A stretch of DNA of 64,000 nt from the NCBI GenBank assembly GCA_936440205.1, contig OW387133.1, positions 8,832,001-8,896,000 on the forward strand, given 5' to 3'. A model generated the notes under the pieces. The model was given only the letters and a program-made list of their open reading frames with translations. It was not told the DNA's origin and did not search any database. This stretch comes from Lepidonotus clava. Taxonomy: Eukaryota > Annelida > Polychaeta > Phyllodocida > Polynoidae. The position numbers were made by a program, and so were the translations under genes. Positions 22,367 through 34,100 of this stretch are shown in pieces; the stretch's first letter is position 1; every line of letters starts with the position of its first letter.

Positions 22367-23524
22367 CTAAAACTGGCGGGGCGCCTGCTGCGCGTTTTTT
22401 GGCTGCTGGCCTTGATATGGGTGCTGGGGGAGGTCAGCCTGGCGCCATGGCTGGGTCGACTGCAGCGTACGGGGCGGCTGGGGTTGTCTGGTCGGTGGCG
22501 GGTACTGCAACTTGCGCTCACACGCTATCACGTTATGGTTACAGTGACGCGATACGGCATCACAGAAAGCGCAAGCGTGGAGAACTTTCACATTTCCGTC
22601 CATGTGATCCGACTTTTGACGGCAGCCATGCCTGCTGTTGAAGTCCCTACACAAGTATTCTTTTGCCGTGGTGGCGGTCTTTCCAGCCGGTTGGGGTTGC
22701 CTATCCGCTGGTGCCGTCATGGCAATTCTAATCCTATGATTTTGAATCTCCTGGTGGTCCGTCCAGGAGAGCTGCCCTCTCTCAACCATATCAAATATGT
22801 ACTGTGACCACCGCCTTACGGCCGACCATGGCCGCTCCATGGCATCATGTGTGACGTCACGGAGGTGGCGGAGCAGGTGGACCTGGTCGTGGGGATCGTA
22901 CGCTTGGACGTCTAAAATGAGCTTTAGGACGGCATTAGTGTACTCTAACTCCGTCAATTCGCACCTGACTTCTAACCTTTGTTTGTCGGTTTGGCATGCC
23001 TCGCGTTCAATGTACATATATGGCTTTGAATAACTCATATTAACATTGTCTAATGAACGTGGCTTACCCTCGTGGTTCGGAGGTCGGAAGTAGTCTTGTC
23101 TGGCCATTTGGTCCACGTATCCGTCATAGTTTTCTTCATCTCGGAGGCGTCTCGGTGGTGGGAGCTGCCGGCTTTCGCTGCCCGTGTAGGTGGGTCGGCG
23201 CCGAGGTGGCGTGCTGTGGGCGACCGGGCCGGGGTTAGGGCACGCGGCACGGATCAGCCTGTCCAATTTATCGTTTATACCGGCGACCTCGTGTTTAACC
23301 GAACGTACCTCGTCCTCCAATTTTTCCACTCGTGTGTCACCCATCTTTGGTGTGTGACGCGATGGGGCTTCGTACCGTGAGGGGCTAGGGTCCTCTTGGA
23401 ACGTGGCTGTGAAATTGAGACGTGGGAATGTTACCTCCTCCTCGCCCTGTACCAGTCGGCTGAGGCGTTCCTGTGCTTTCCGCTTCGCCACCCTGCTAGT
23501 CGTAGCCCGCGTAGTGGGAGGCAT
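22367..23524 (-). mobile_element. Gag-like part of the second Ngaro-like element
   Basis: The likely start is the ATG whose complement is at 23522-23524 (MPPTTRATTSRVAKRKAQ), just inside the A1 repeat; the frame is open further upstream. The product of about 385 residues has a basic N terminus, a short coiled-coil-like stretch (KLEDEVRSVKHEVAGINDKL) and a C-terminal Cys/His cluster (CRDFNSRHGC, HACAFC) resembling that of the + strand element. Confidence 0.75.
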
Positions 23525-23611
23525 TACAACTGGGGTGGAGGGGAGTGAGAGTGATTTGTATAATAAACTTACCGGCCGTGGGCCGTATAGGAGCGCCGAT
23601 GAAGAGCGATA

Positions 23612-23785
23612 TAAAATAGATGTTGTTGGTTTGATGGTGGAGGAGATAATGGGAAGAAGGAGGGGTGAATTATGGGTAGGTGTAGTGTGGAAATGTGTTG
23701 GGTTGTAAAGTTTGTTATGAGGGGTATAGCTCCCAGGTGGCAGCAATGAGCCGGCCTGCTTGCCCCAAAGGCAACATGCCAACAC
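23612..23785 (-). repeat. A1 split direct repeat of the second Ngaro-like element
   Basis: This 174-bp repeat matches 18720-18893 with no difference that I can see. It lies just upstream of the Gag frame on the - strand, so it is the likely promoter end. Confidence 0.8.
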
Positions 23786-25230
23786 ATTGATAGGCATCTT
23801 CAAAGTCATACATAGTGTCATTTAGATCTTTCAGATGGTAAAATTACTTTTGTAACCTTATTAATATATCCTTGTGCTCCCTTTTGGTGACTTTATTTTA
23901 ATGTTGCTGACTTTAAGGAGAACTTTCCCACTGTGAACCACTGCAACTGTCGTATTACAGGGAAGTATAGATAACGTGTAATAGAAATATGATCACAAAA
24001 TAGAATCAGATCAGGATCCTGAAGAAGGAAGTCGGCAAGGCGAGGCAGTTTTAGTCAGAAATATAAAACGAATAAAGTAAGCATTCAGTCATATCCTACA
24101 ACTTGATCCTCAACAATTTTGTGCTTCTTATTTCACCAGTGCTGTGTTCAAACTATCAGATAACTAATAATTGCAAAGATTCCAATGTAAAAGCCTTGAT
24201 TTTACAGTGTGAATGAAGGTAAAACATAACCAAAATCATATCCCAAATGTACAGGTTCACATTCATTTTTAGTTCAGCATAATGGTTATCATTTGCAAAG
24301 GTGTTTTCAGTATTGAAATTAGCATTTACGAGTTATTTATCTCGCAGTAAGTGGGGTTGTATAGCATCTTTATTTTTAAAATTTTCTTGAATGATTTCTA
24401 AACATAGTTGCCCAATGATAAAATGGAAAACCTGAATCAATATTTATTGTTATTTTCCAAGCATTAGTGATTTTCAATATTTAAGTTTAATATAGGCTTC
24501 CCAAAGTGTTAACTTTGGTTGTTATCCAGGCGGTAATCTATCCCCTGCTATGGATAGAGCGAACAGGATGGACCTTTCTCAGACGGCCAGCTCTCGTGGT
24601 GGGGGCAAGTCAATACGTGACTGTTCCCGTTGAAAATACTGAAAACAGGGAGTAGTAATTGCAGCCTGTCAATATATACCCCCTCCTATATACAACACTC
24701 ATCAGACGTGTGAATGTTAAACAAGTTAATAGGTTGGCATGGTGAGCTTGATTTTACGAGCTTCTTTATTTTGAGGGAAATACGTTAGGTTGAATTAAAC
24801 TGTGGATTCACAACTTTGGAGCTAAGGTTCAACTGGAATGTAGACCTCTACTGGACATTGGGAACCATAGGCTGACAGAAGCAAACCCCGAGGTGAGTGT
24901 GTTTCCCCCAATCTTATCACAACATCCCCTGTTCTAAGTCATAGAATGCAGACCAGGCCCAAGGAATACATCACAGATTCATTCGTTTTACCAAACTACA
25001 TTCAGCAAGTTGTTCAATACATGATAACAACTTTGATAATTATACACAGAGGGATGTAGATTTTGGCACTATGTAAAATTTAAGAATCAGCCCTGTTGCC
25101 CTAGCACATTCGAGAAATGACCCTATCAAAAGCAACTGATTTAAAGTCTGGCTCAAAAATACGCATTAAGCCTGTATTGAATTGCCTTTGTGTGCACCTT
25201 TTGAAGCTAATCTGTGAGCCCTAAAATCTG
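23786..25230. other. Intergenic DNA, nothing recognised
   Basis: There is no gene-like frame. A locally GC-richer patch (about 24520-24670) stands out from its AT-rich surroundings. I compared it mentally with U1, U2, U4, U6, U11, U12 and 5S RNA and found no match. Confidence 0.4.
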
Positions 25231-25563
25231 GGGGCCATTCCATAAAGATTTCGCGATAATCTCGTTTGAAGAAACACCACGATACCAACAATTGTTATCG
25301 CCACATAAAATTTTTGTTTTTAATTTTTTTTGTTCACATTTTTTTTCAATCAAACTCAAACTTTACAGGCTTTTTCCTTGGTCACATATATATATTTTGA
25401 GACATTAATATTTGTGAAAATATATATATTTAAAACGGCGATATTTTTTAATTATCGTCGCGATACTGATTTGAGGCCTTGGCGATAATATTTTTAGTAT
25501 CGCAGATCTTTTATGGAAGCACTTTAACTCGCGATAATTATCGCCAAATTTTTATGGAATGCA
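25231..25563. mobile_element. MITE-like element, ~333 bp
   Basis: The left end ggccattccataaagattt followed by cgcgataat is mirrored on the right by attatcgcc followed by aaatttttatggaatgc. Copies of gcgataat/attatcgc recur inside, both ways round. The end motif ccattcca links it to the element at 9690-10034. Confidence 0.7.
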
Positions 25564-27111
25564 TACCTGTTGTAGTGCTATTTTTGAAAAAAAAACTGAA
25601 ATCTTGCTGAGAAAGTTTTTGTTGGAAGGTACATAGAAGCTTATTCAAGTCTGAATATCGAATTGTAATGTGTACATCTTTAAAAAATAATCAAATAATG
25701 AGTGCATCAGAAGCATGGACGGGGGGGGGGGTGGTTTACATCAGACAAATGACCAGATTTGGTTTTGATATAGGTGATTATCAAATTGCAAATAATCACA
25801 GGAAATATTTTGAAAATTTGGTAACCATGGTATTCACCCAGGTGCAATTGTTGGCTGATTTTCTGATTTTCTTCAGTTTTACCTCAAAAAAAGTTATATT
25901 TCTTCAAAAACTGACCAAATTTATAAGAATGCCTCGTATTGAATGACCTTCCAAATTGCAGTTATGAAGTTTAGGATTTTCTCAGGGACTTCATGAACTC
26001 TCCTACGGAATTCCCTAAATCCCTTGTAATTGAGGACGTTCAAAGTCTGGCCAACCCCTATTAATTTAAGGTATAAAAATCTATTTCTATTCCTGTAGGT
26101 GCCTACTTTTTATAGATACCATGCTGGTACATATTTTCCTTACATGGTATGGATAGGCTATCCAGAATTCCTTATATGAAAGCCAGTATAACCTCTAGAT
26201 ACACTATAAGGGGAAAAAAACCTGGAATGCATTATTGAAAAGGACCTTCAACCCTCATAACAGAAATCGAGTTTGAAGCATCAATTAGGAATTGAACAAA
26301 CTTTGTAAGAGGATTGGTCACATTTGTATGTTGAATACCCAAAGTGTTATGGGAAATTTATGGAAAAGTTCCATCGGCCTTGTGGGCCTAAAGGGATAAG
26401 TAGACCTGAGAGAGGACCTAACTCAAGTGGCCCTCTCTTTTTCTGGACAACCTGTGTTTTCCTAATGTAAGATAGCGACTACACCTCCCCCTTTCTGAAA
26501 TCCTAGATCCGCAACCGATTGCATATGGGAAAACTTTCATGTTTACATTTCATCAATAGATTGTCAAACCTTTCCAAAGTGAGATCATAGAACTCACATT
26601 TCACGCTGAAGACTTTCTGATGGGATTTTCCTTTGATATGTAAAGGCTAAAAGCTTATAATGTGATTAACAGTATCTGATGAATATTATCCATATTATTT
26701 TTACGAAAAAGATATCACTGTTTATGATAAGCCAAAGGGATTGGGTATCCATAGAGTTGAAAACAAAACCCTGTTTTAAGTCTTTGGGTTTCATTTTGCA
26801 CCATAACCAAACTGCAAAAGGGGTGTTTATGAGGGTTCATTAATAATCCTGACTGTAACTCCAGATGCACGGTGACTACTCGTACACTCATAAGAAATAT
26901 TTGAGACCAAAAGCACCTTGATAATGTAGCCCAATCAGGCTACATCTCAGTGAATTATTACCAGGCAATATCTAAATACTCAATATCGACACACCATTTA
27001 CTACATATCGGGCACAACTTTAGCTTTAGGGAAATATCCCTAGGGCAGCCAGCATGTTCTGTCAGTGCGTACCCAAAACATACTGGGGGGTCCCCTAAAA
27101 ACTGTCCTTAA
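25564..27111. other. Intergenic DNA, nothing recognised
   Basis: It includes a G10 run near 25721-25730 but no exon-like frame, RNA gene or clear repeat. Confidence 0.4.
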
Positions 27112-27366
27112 AGGCCATATTACACTATGCCTTTTTTGATTCACGTTTGGGCCTCTACACTTGCGTTTTTGCCGACGCGAATTACAAACACGAATCTGGC
27201 CACCCAACGCAAAGAGTAATATAGTAAAAGACCCCGAAACGCGTAATGTAATGTAATTTGTGTTAGGTACAATGCGTAGTGTATTATAGTTCCAACAAGA
27301 ATAGTTTGCATTGGGCAACACTACCCAACATGAACAGAGATCCAACGCATAGTGTAATTCTCCCCA
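27112..27366. mobile_element. MITE-like element, ~255 bp
   Basis: The left end ccatattacactatgcc is mirrored on the right by gcatagtgtaattct. Internal copies of the acgc...taat theme recur in both orientations. Its right end touches the left end of the next element, so one may have landed at the edge of the other. Confidence 0.55.
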
Positions 27367-27713
27367 CCATGGATAGCTGATTTTCAGTATTTTTGGCGCC
27401 TCCAGATTAATTTTGACTAATTCTGTCGACAAAAACACTGGGAAACCTATAGGAAATAAACAAATATTTGAGATAAATTCATCTGTAATCAATATATTTT
27501 TAAATCACTCAGAATATATTAGATATACACAGGTACAAACTGAAAATAATGAACGGATGTTTTCTCTCATTTCAAACCACAAATAATCTAAAGTTTTGTG
27601 AAAATTCCTATAGATACTTAAGCCTTGTGACTAATCCACGTAATACCCAGCATCTTGTTCAAGGCTAACCTGCAGGTATTATCTGGGAAATTGACTATCC
27701 GTGGTAGCGAGAA
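27355..27713. mobile_element. MITE of the 'ctatccgtggtag' family
   Basis: The left end aattctccccaccatggata and right end tatccgtggtagcgagaatt are inverted copies. Inside, cctgcaggt and aaggctaacctgcaggt also match the long palindromic element at 31500-32525, which shares the same end motif. No coding frame is present. Confidence 0.65.
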
Positions 27714-28131
27714 TTAGGGCATAAATCACCAACACTCTCTGTGAGGGATTATGGAAATATTTTGGTGTGTATTGGCTTTATGAAATCATTGACGTCCGAT
27801 GTGTTATAATGTAATGAGGACCTATTTTCGCTTTTTGTTTATTGTAAATAATCCTTTCTGGTACACATTACAACTCATTGGTATATGCTGTCAATTGTTC
27901 CAAAATTTTTGAAACGTTTATCTCAAAGAACCCTCTCAGTACGCCTTACTTGAATTTGGCAGTTTTAAAGATGCTTAATACTCAAAAATTGAAATATTCA
28001 TACCAGGGGGGACTTGTGCAGACACCTCTTAATCCCTTTAAGTAGGAGGTTTGTCACTATATCCAAGCACAATGAACTTGTTAATGTACCCAATCATTGC
28101 AATAACTTTTCTACTTTTAAAGCAGTACAGA

Positions 28132-28168
28132 ATGAAGACTTGGTCAATCCTACTTCTTCTCATCTCAG
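28132..28168 (+). other. Exon 1: start codon and signal peptide
   Basis: The exon reads MKTWSILLLLIS and stops at a cag/gtagtg donor in phase 1. Joined to exon 2 it continues VTTGTTQHCP. This gives a short basic start, a hydrophobic core and small residues before the first lectin cysteine, as a secretion signal requires. No other ATG upstream gives a comparable leader in phase. Confidence 0.7.
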
Positions 28169-31100
28169 GTAGTGCCAAACTTTCTCTTCCATGTATATAT
28201 TAAAGGTACATGATGATTTTCAACTTGCAATTAAATGACCAACAGCATCTATCAGATATTTGTTGAGGACTTAAGCCTGTATTCCACATGCCAATTTTGC
28301 TGCTGCTTTTAGAAAGCGGCAGTGGAAATAAAGTTCAAATAGTATTTAAAATGTTATGCATTGTTAGAACGATCTTCAAATTGTCTTTGAAATGATATAT
28401 AGCATATAAGTTTCATACCATATTCTCAGAAAAAAAATCAACCAATTGCAAAATCATCAGCATCTAAATCGATATGCAGAGTATGGCCTTTACCCTCTGT
28501 CAAAGAGTATATGAATGCAAAGATGATGAATATTCATTGAGTGTTTTTAATTGTTGAGTTTACAGGGAAAAATTCATTTCCATCACATATTTATTAAGTA
28601 TTACCATTTTTTTTGTTCTCTAAAATTGCCTGAGAAATAATCAAAAGAACATTAATTGTGAGATTGTAATATAACTTATACTTGAACATCCAGAAGTGTC
28701 AACCAAAACAATCCATGGATCTTAATATGTATAATAGTCACAATCCCAAAATTTGGAATCGTAAACTTGGGACATTGTGGGAAAATAATGCCATCCCCTT
28801 TCGTGTAGTTTTTGTTTTTGTGTGTGATTTAAGATATTTTCCAGGTGGTTTCTTATTATCTGTTTGCGATTGTAGATAATTTTGAATTATTTTTTTGACA
28901 GAAATAACCCTACAGATATATTTGTGGGCATTTTCTGGACGGTTTATTTTTTGGGATTTGTTATAATTATTCCACCTCCACAAATATTTGTGGGGTACTT
29001 TCGGTTCCCATGCCTGGTAGAGCTCTGAACACCCTCATGTACCTCTAAACAGAACATATCACAATAGCTGCTTCTCACGAATGTGTAAATGTATAATTAA
29101 AATAATCCAGACAGCAAGACTATTATAGGACTGTCTTAAAAATTGAATCTTGTATGAGTGTGTAGTTGAGCACATGATATCATTTAGATTGACAAGGCAT
29201 ACGGGTAGTCCAGACTCTTTTTGCAATGAGAAAATAGCATCAGAAGTCCTTGCTAAAAAAAAGAAGGTATTATTGCGACTGTTTATCTTATGGTATATTT
29301 TCAATACCTTCATTAATATGATTTGTATCCATGTTCACTGTTTGTGCCAACAAACAAATTCAGCATTATGATCATTATAATTGTTATCAGTGACAACTGG
29401 CACGACCCAACATTGTCCAAGCCAAGACTTCAAACAGTGGAATGGAAGTTGCTACAGCTTCCAGAATAAAGGATTGGAATATCATCAAGCCAGAGCTAGC
29501 TGTCAGTCAATGTCAATTGATGAATTCACAGTTGACCTGGTTAGCATTCACTCTGCTGAGGAGGCCCAGTTTGTTTATGATGCTATGTTGCGTACAGAAA
29601 CCTATTGGATCGGATATTATATGGATCATACAGGTTGGTTTGAAGATACCTTATTCCAAGCTATGATAAAAACAAGTTCTAAAAATAAAAAGAAATATCT
29701 CTTTCACCTTATCAACATACCCAGATAGTAAATAACTGTTTTCTGCAACATCTTGGCTTCTGAGATCAGTTAACATTAAATTTTGTAAGTAGGCTATTAT
29801 GTCGATGGTTAAGATATGCAGCTAATTGAAATGTGGTTCCTTACATTATAATTGAGATTTTTTGAGTTAATGTTATGACTTCACTCAGATAATGACAGCT
29901 GTCTGATGATTACAATGAAACACCAAGCAGAATTATTTTGGTAAAGAATATCAGCTGGTAACCTATACAAACTTTAAAACAAGTTGAGTATTTAACAATG
30001 TGCGCTCGTCATTTAACAAGAACCAGGACAAACATTGTAAGGGGAGTTGTCAAACTCAGTCGGTGACATTGTGGATTGTAGCATCCACATGGGGATACTG
30101 GGGGTTGCAACCTGCTGCTATGAGGCTGCAGCCTGGTACGAATAAAATCAATAGGGTTCACTATCCTAATGTTTTGAAATGAACTCATGAACTTATTTTG
30201 TTACTAATTAAACAAGAGCGAATATTTCAATTTTTCCCAAACGATATACTGATAAAGGACCATGTCTGGCACCATTGACAACATGGTAATGGGTTAAAAC
30301 AAACCTGCAGCCACTCAGCGGTACTCAGGCTGCTTAACATCTCGCTTCAGCCTGCCTCCAAATCTTAGGGTTGCATCCTCAGAATTTTGATATCACCCCT
30401 GAGAATACCTAAAAGTGTACAACATTATATCAATATTCCTCATAAAACCATACATTTGTACTTATAGAATGACCCAATTCTTTTTTGTTAAAGGGAGCCA
30501 AAAGCAATATTGTGTCGAAATAATGACAAAATTTTGCAAACTCAAATAATTATGAAAATACATTCTAAGGGGCTAGCTTTAGCCATTGGTACAGTATAAA
30601 CCATGACAACTAGCTATAACTTCACTTAAATTCCTTAACACTCATGCCATGTTTGTCTGAAAACAGCAACGTTTGTAAACAAACCAATTTTGGTGGGTCA
30701 CCAAAATTGACAAGGGATGAGTTTTAGTGTATTTTAATGCAGTTTAAGTCTGTATTCACAGTTTAGATTTACCACAGAATATATTTCAATAGTTAACAGA
30801 ATTTGCAAAATTTTGACCCTACATTGCTTTTGGCTCCCTTTAAGTATGAAGACTGCTGAGAATGTACTACAAACTAACTTATCATCAAAGGGTCAGACAG
30901 GACTTTGCCTATGAATCTGACTATTTTGTAAATTGTCTTTGTAGATCCAAAAGCTGTGCCTCATACATTTAAGTGGACAGATGGTTCTGAAAATCAGTTC
31001 ATTGATTGGTGTCCAGGAGGCCAATGGGGGTATTATGTGTTCACCGCACATCCAACGCTAGGATGCTGGAGACAGCAGTTACAACAGGGGGAATACTGTG

Positions 31101-34100
31101 GAATTTGTAAAGGTCAACCAGGTAAGCCATTACAGCGTATTTTTATGGGGATACTACAGTTAATGATTAACAAAGTTATGAAAATACAATAACCTTTTCT
31201 TTTTTGAACTCTTAACCCTCTAGACCCCAATCCGGCAATACCCACCCAAGGGTCAATTCCCCAATCCAGCCGTAGCTGCTCAGAAAAATGACCGTAATTT
31301 TTCTATAGTTTTACAAGAGTTTTTTTCTACAAAATCAGTCAAAATTAACCTGCAGGTGTCCAAAATGCAGTAAATAAGCTATCCGTGGTAGGGAGAATTG
31401 ACCTGCAGGCAAAATTGTCTGACCTCATACTCCATAATAGCGTCTTCTTATTATAATTATATGGGTCAAATTTTCCAGAGATGTACAATTGGCCATTTTC
31501 AATCACCATGTTGCTCTAAGATGAAGGGGTAATGTGGCAAGTCCAATATTCATATATTAACATTTTCTATTTTCCATTTTCTACATGAATATCAAATAGT
31601 ATATACATGAAAACACTGCAAGTGAATTAATAATTATTTTCAATTTTCCTATTTTCTTTCACACCAATACTCATGTCATGGAATTGAAAAATTGACAAAA
31701 CAGACAAACAGACAATTCTCTCAACCACGGATAGCCAGCTTAGTGAGTCTTGCCTGCAGGTTAGCCTAAAACAAGATGCATGCTGGGTAATATGTCAACA
31801 AAACTCATGGCTTTAGTATATACATTTTCATAAATTGTATCATTATTTGTAAATTAACATTGTGAAAAACTAGCCACCATTCTTTTTTAAAGCAGTATCC
31901 ATGTTCATTAAGTTGTTTGCAAATTCATTCATTGTAGATGGATTTATAGGAATTATTTGTTTATTTTCTATAGTTTTCCATGGATTTTGTCGACAAAACT
32001 AGTCAAAATTAGCCTGCAGGTCCTTAAGATACTGTAAATCAGCTATCTGTGGTAGGGAGAACTGAACCCAGTCTTAATATGCAAATGAGCATACATGATT
32101 GACAAGCATCACTCTCCCAGCAGGGCATCACTTTCCCAGCAGGTAACTCTACATGTACCCGTTTATGCTTGGAGAGTGTAGATTGGTGGCGTGAAATAGG
32201 TGTAGCATCAGAGAACCGGCGAAAATGAATATTAATGAGGTGGGCAGTACCTAATTTGCATATTAAGACTGGGTTCAATCGTCTGTTTTCCTGTTTTGTG
32301 TATTTTTCGAATTCATAGCACTAGTGTAAAGTGTGTACTATCAGTTTGACAGAAAATAGGAAATTGACAGTTATTCTAATTTCTGTTGTAGTTATTTCAT
32401 TGTTATTGCATTTGATATATTTGATATATTTATGTATAAAATAGAAAATAGAATATGTAATTATGAGGAAATTGGACTTCCCACATTACTCCTTCATCCT
32501 CCAACAGTTATCTACTTTAATTCTTGATTCTTTGTAGTCTGAAATAGTTATATATCTTCATAGCATGAAATAGCCTAAATTTGGTATCAAAAAGACTTGT
32601 AAATCAAAATTACTCATGTTGTACATGTAAGTTTATTTCCATCATGGACGATCACTTCATTCAACAGATTATCTTTGATTGTACTGTGATGAATGTCCAT
32701 TCATCAGTATGTCAGCGTCGGCATCGGAAAACAAATAGAATAATGTTAAGTAAAAGTGTATTTCTAAGGTACCGAAACTCAAAACCCGAAAGTGTTAAAC
32801 CCGAAAACCCGAAAGTGTTAAACCCGAAAACCCGAAAGTGTTAAACCCGAAAACCCGAAAGTGTTAAACCGGAAGTGGCGTCATTATGACCACGCGATCT
32901 CTTACAGCCAATCAGGGCTGAGCAGTTGACTATAAAAAGGGGCGTTGAGGCCCGAAATAAACAGTTCCATCTTGGTACTCCTTGTGTCTACATGTGTCAG
33001 TAACACCCTGAAAGGGGTCTTAGTCGATGAGATGATTGGAAGTTAACTAGATAACCTAACAAACGTGAGATAATATTAGTAGAAGTTCTTAGAAAATAGA
33101 TTAAGAAGTAGTACTGGGTCAGGAGACACGAAGGACCGAAACATGGCCCGAAGGCCCGAAACAGCCCAACCGACGGTACGAAGCCAGAAGACCGGACAGG
33201 CCCGGACACCCGAGATAGTGAGCGGCTCCCCGGTGGTTAGGAGTACGAAGGCGCGGGAGGCTCAGCCCCACGCTACCACCCTTTAGGCGAGCGACGGACC
33301 GATACTCCCGACACGCTGAAGAGCTGACACCCTTGAGAGACACATGAGGAAGGATGCCTACTGTCGAAGGACCGCAGGAATCCATCCCCATTGGTTCCAT
33401 ACCTTCCCCGTATCCTCCGTCTGTCAGTAGAAGTTCCGTTCCCCTGGTCCCGATGTCTGAGATACCCCGGTTCCGGCCGACCGAGACAGCCCCCCACCAT
33501 CACCGAATACCGAGTTCCCAATCGACCCGCTCATTCCCCCTCGTGCGCGAGGCACGGCTCTTCATTTTACATCTTGGCTTCTTGTTCGGACTTCTCGTCC
33601 GACTGAGAGCCAAAATAACCCCCACGTCCCTTTGCTGTAGAATTCGGAAACCCCGAACTACAGAGGAATGTCACAGTACTTTAAAACTGAACCCCTGGCC
33701 CGATGTGAGAATAATAATTGGTCGGAAAATGAAGAGAAATAAGGAGAAGGGATGTTCATGATGGGGGAATAGAGCTGATTTATGGTAGATTTACCCATTT
33801 TCATACTTTAAAGTATAGTCTTCATAATTTTAGGGGTATATTTCTTGTTCTGTTCACCGTCTAGCATAACTGCATACAGTATTCTAGACAGTATGATTAT
33901 CATAGTATTGTGTGGGATATTAAATGTGATATGAATTTGTGTTTACTGGATAAAAAGTATACACAGAGTGTCATCTCTTCTGCAATGAAAAAGACACACC
34001 TCAGCCCCTGCTATCAAAGCAAGGTTTTATTGAAATAACATTGCTTTTGTGTTGGTATGTCATCAATACTTTAAAGGGACGAGCCACTGAATATAAACAA

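Larger units (their letters stand above)
18559..23785 (-). mobile_element. Second Ngaro-like tyrosine-recombinase retrotransposon, looks whole
   Basis: This 5.2-kb element reads on the - strand in the order A1 (23612-23785), Gag, RT-RNase H, recombinase, B1 (18894-19006), A2 (18720-18893), B2 (18559-18671). That is again the Ngaro/PAT split direct-repeat pattern. The two A copies (174 bp) and the two B copies (113 bp) read as identical, so the insertion is young. Its proteins are recognisably related to those of the element at 620-5475 but clearly diverged, so it is a different family. The main frames are open, and the host flanks show no target duplication. Confidence 0.87.

Noticed and set aside
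24520-24670. Spliceosomal snRNA or 5S rRNA
   Set aside because: It does not match the conserved parts of U1, U2, U4, U6, U11, U12 or 5S that I can recall.
33354-33761. 135-codon open frame as a host gene
   Set aside because: It lies inside the LTR-like island, has no recognised domain and is Pro/Ser-rich as expected from GC-rich sequence.
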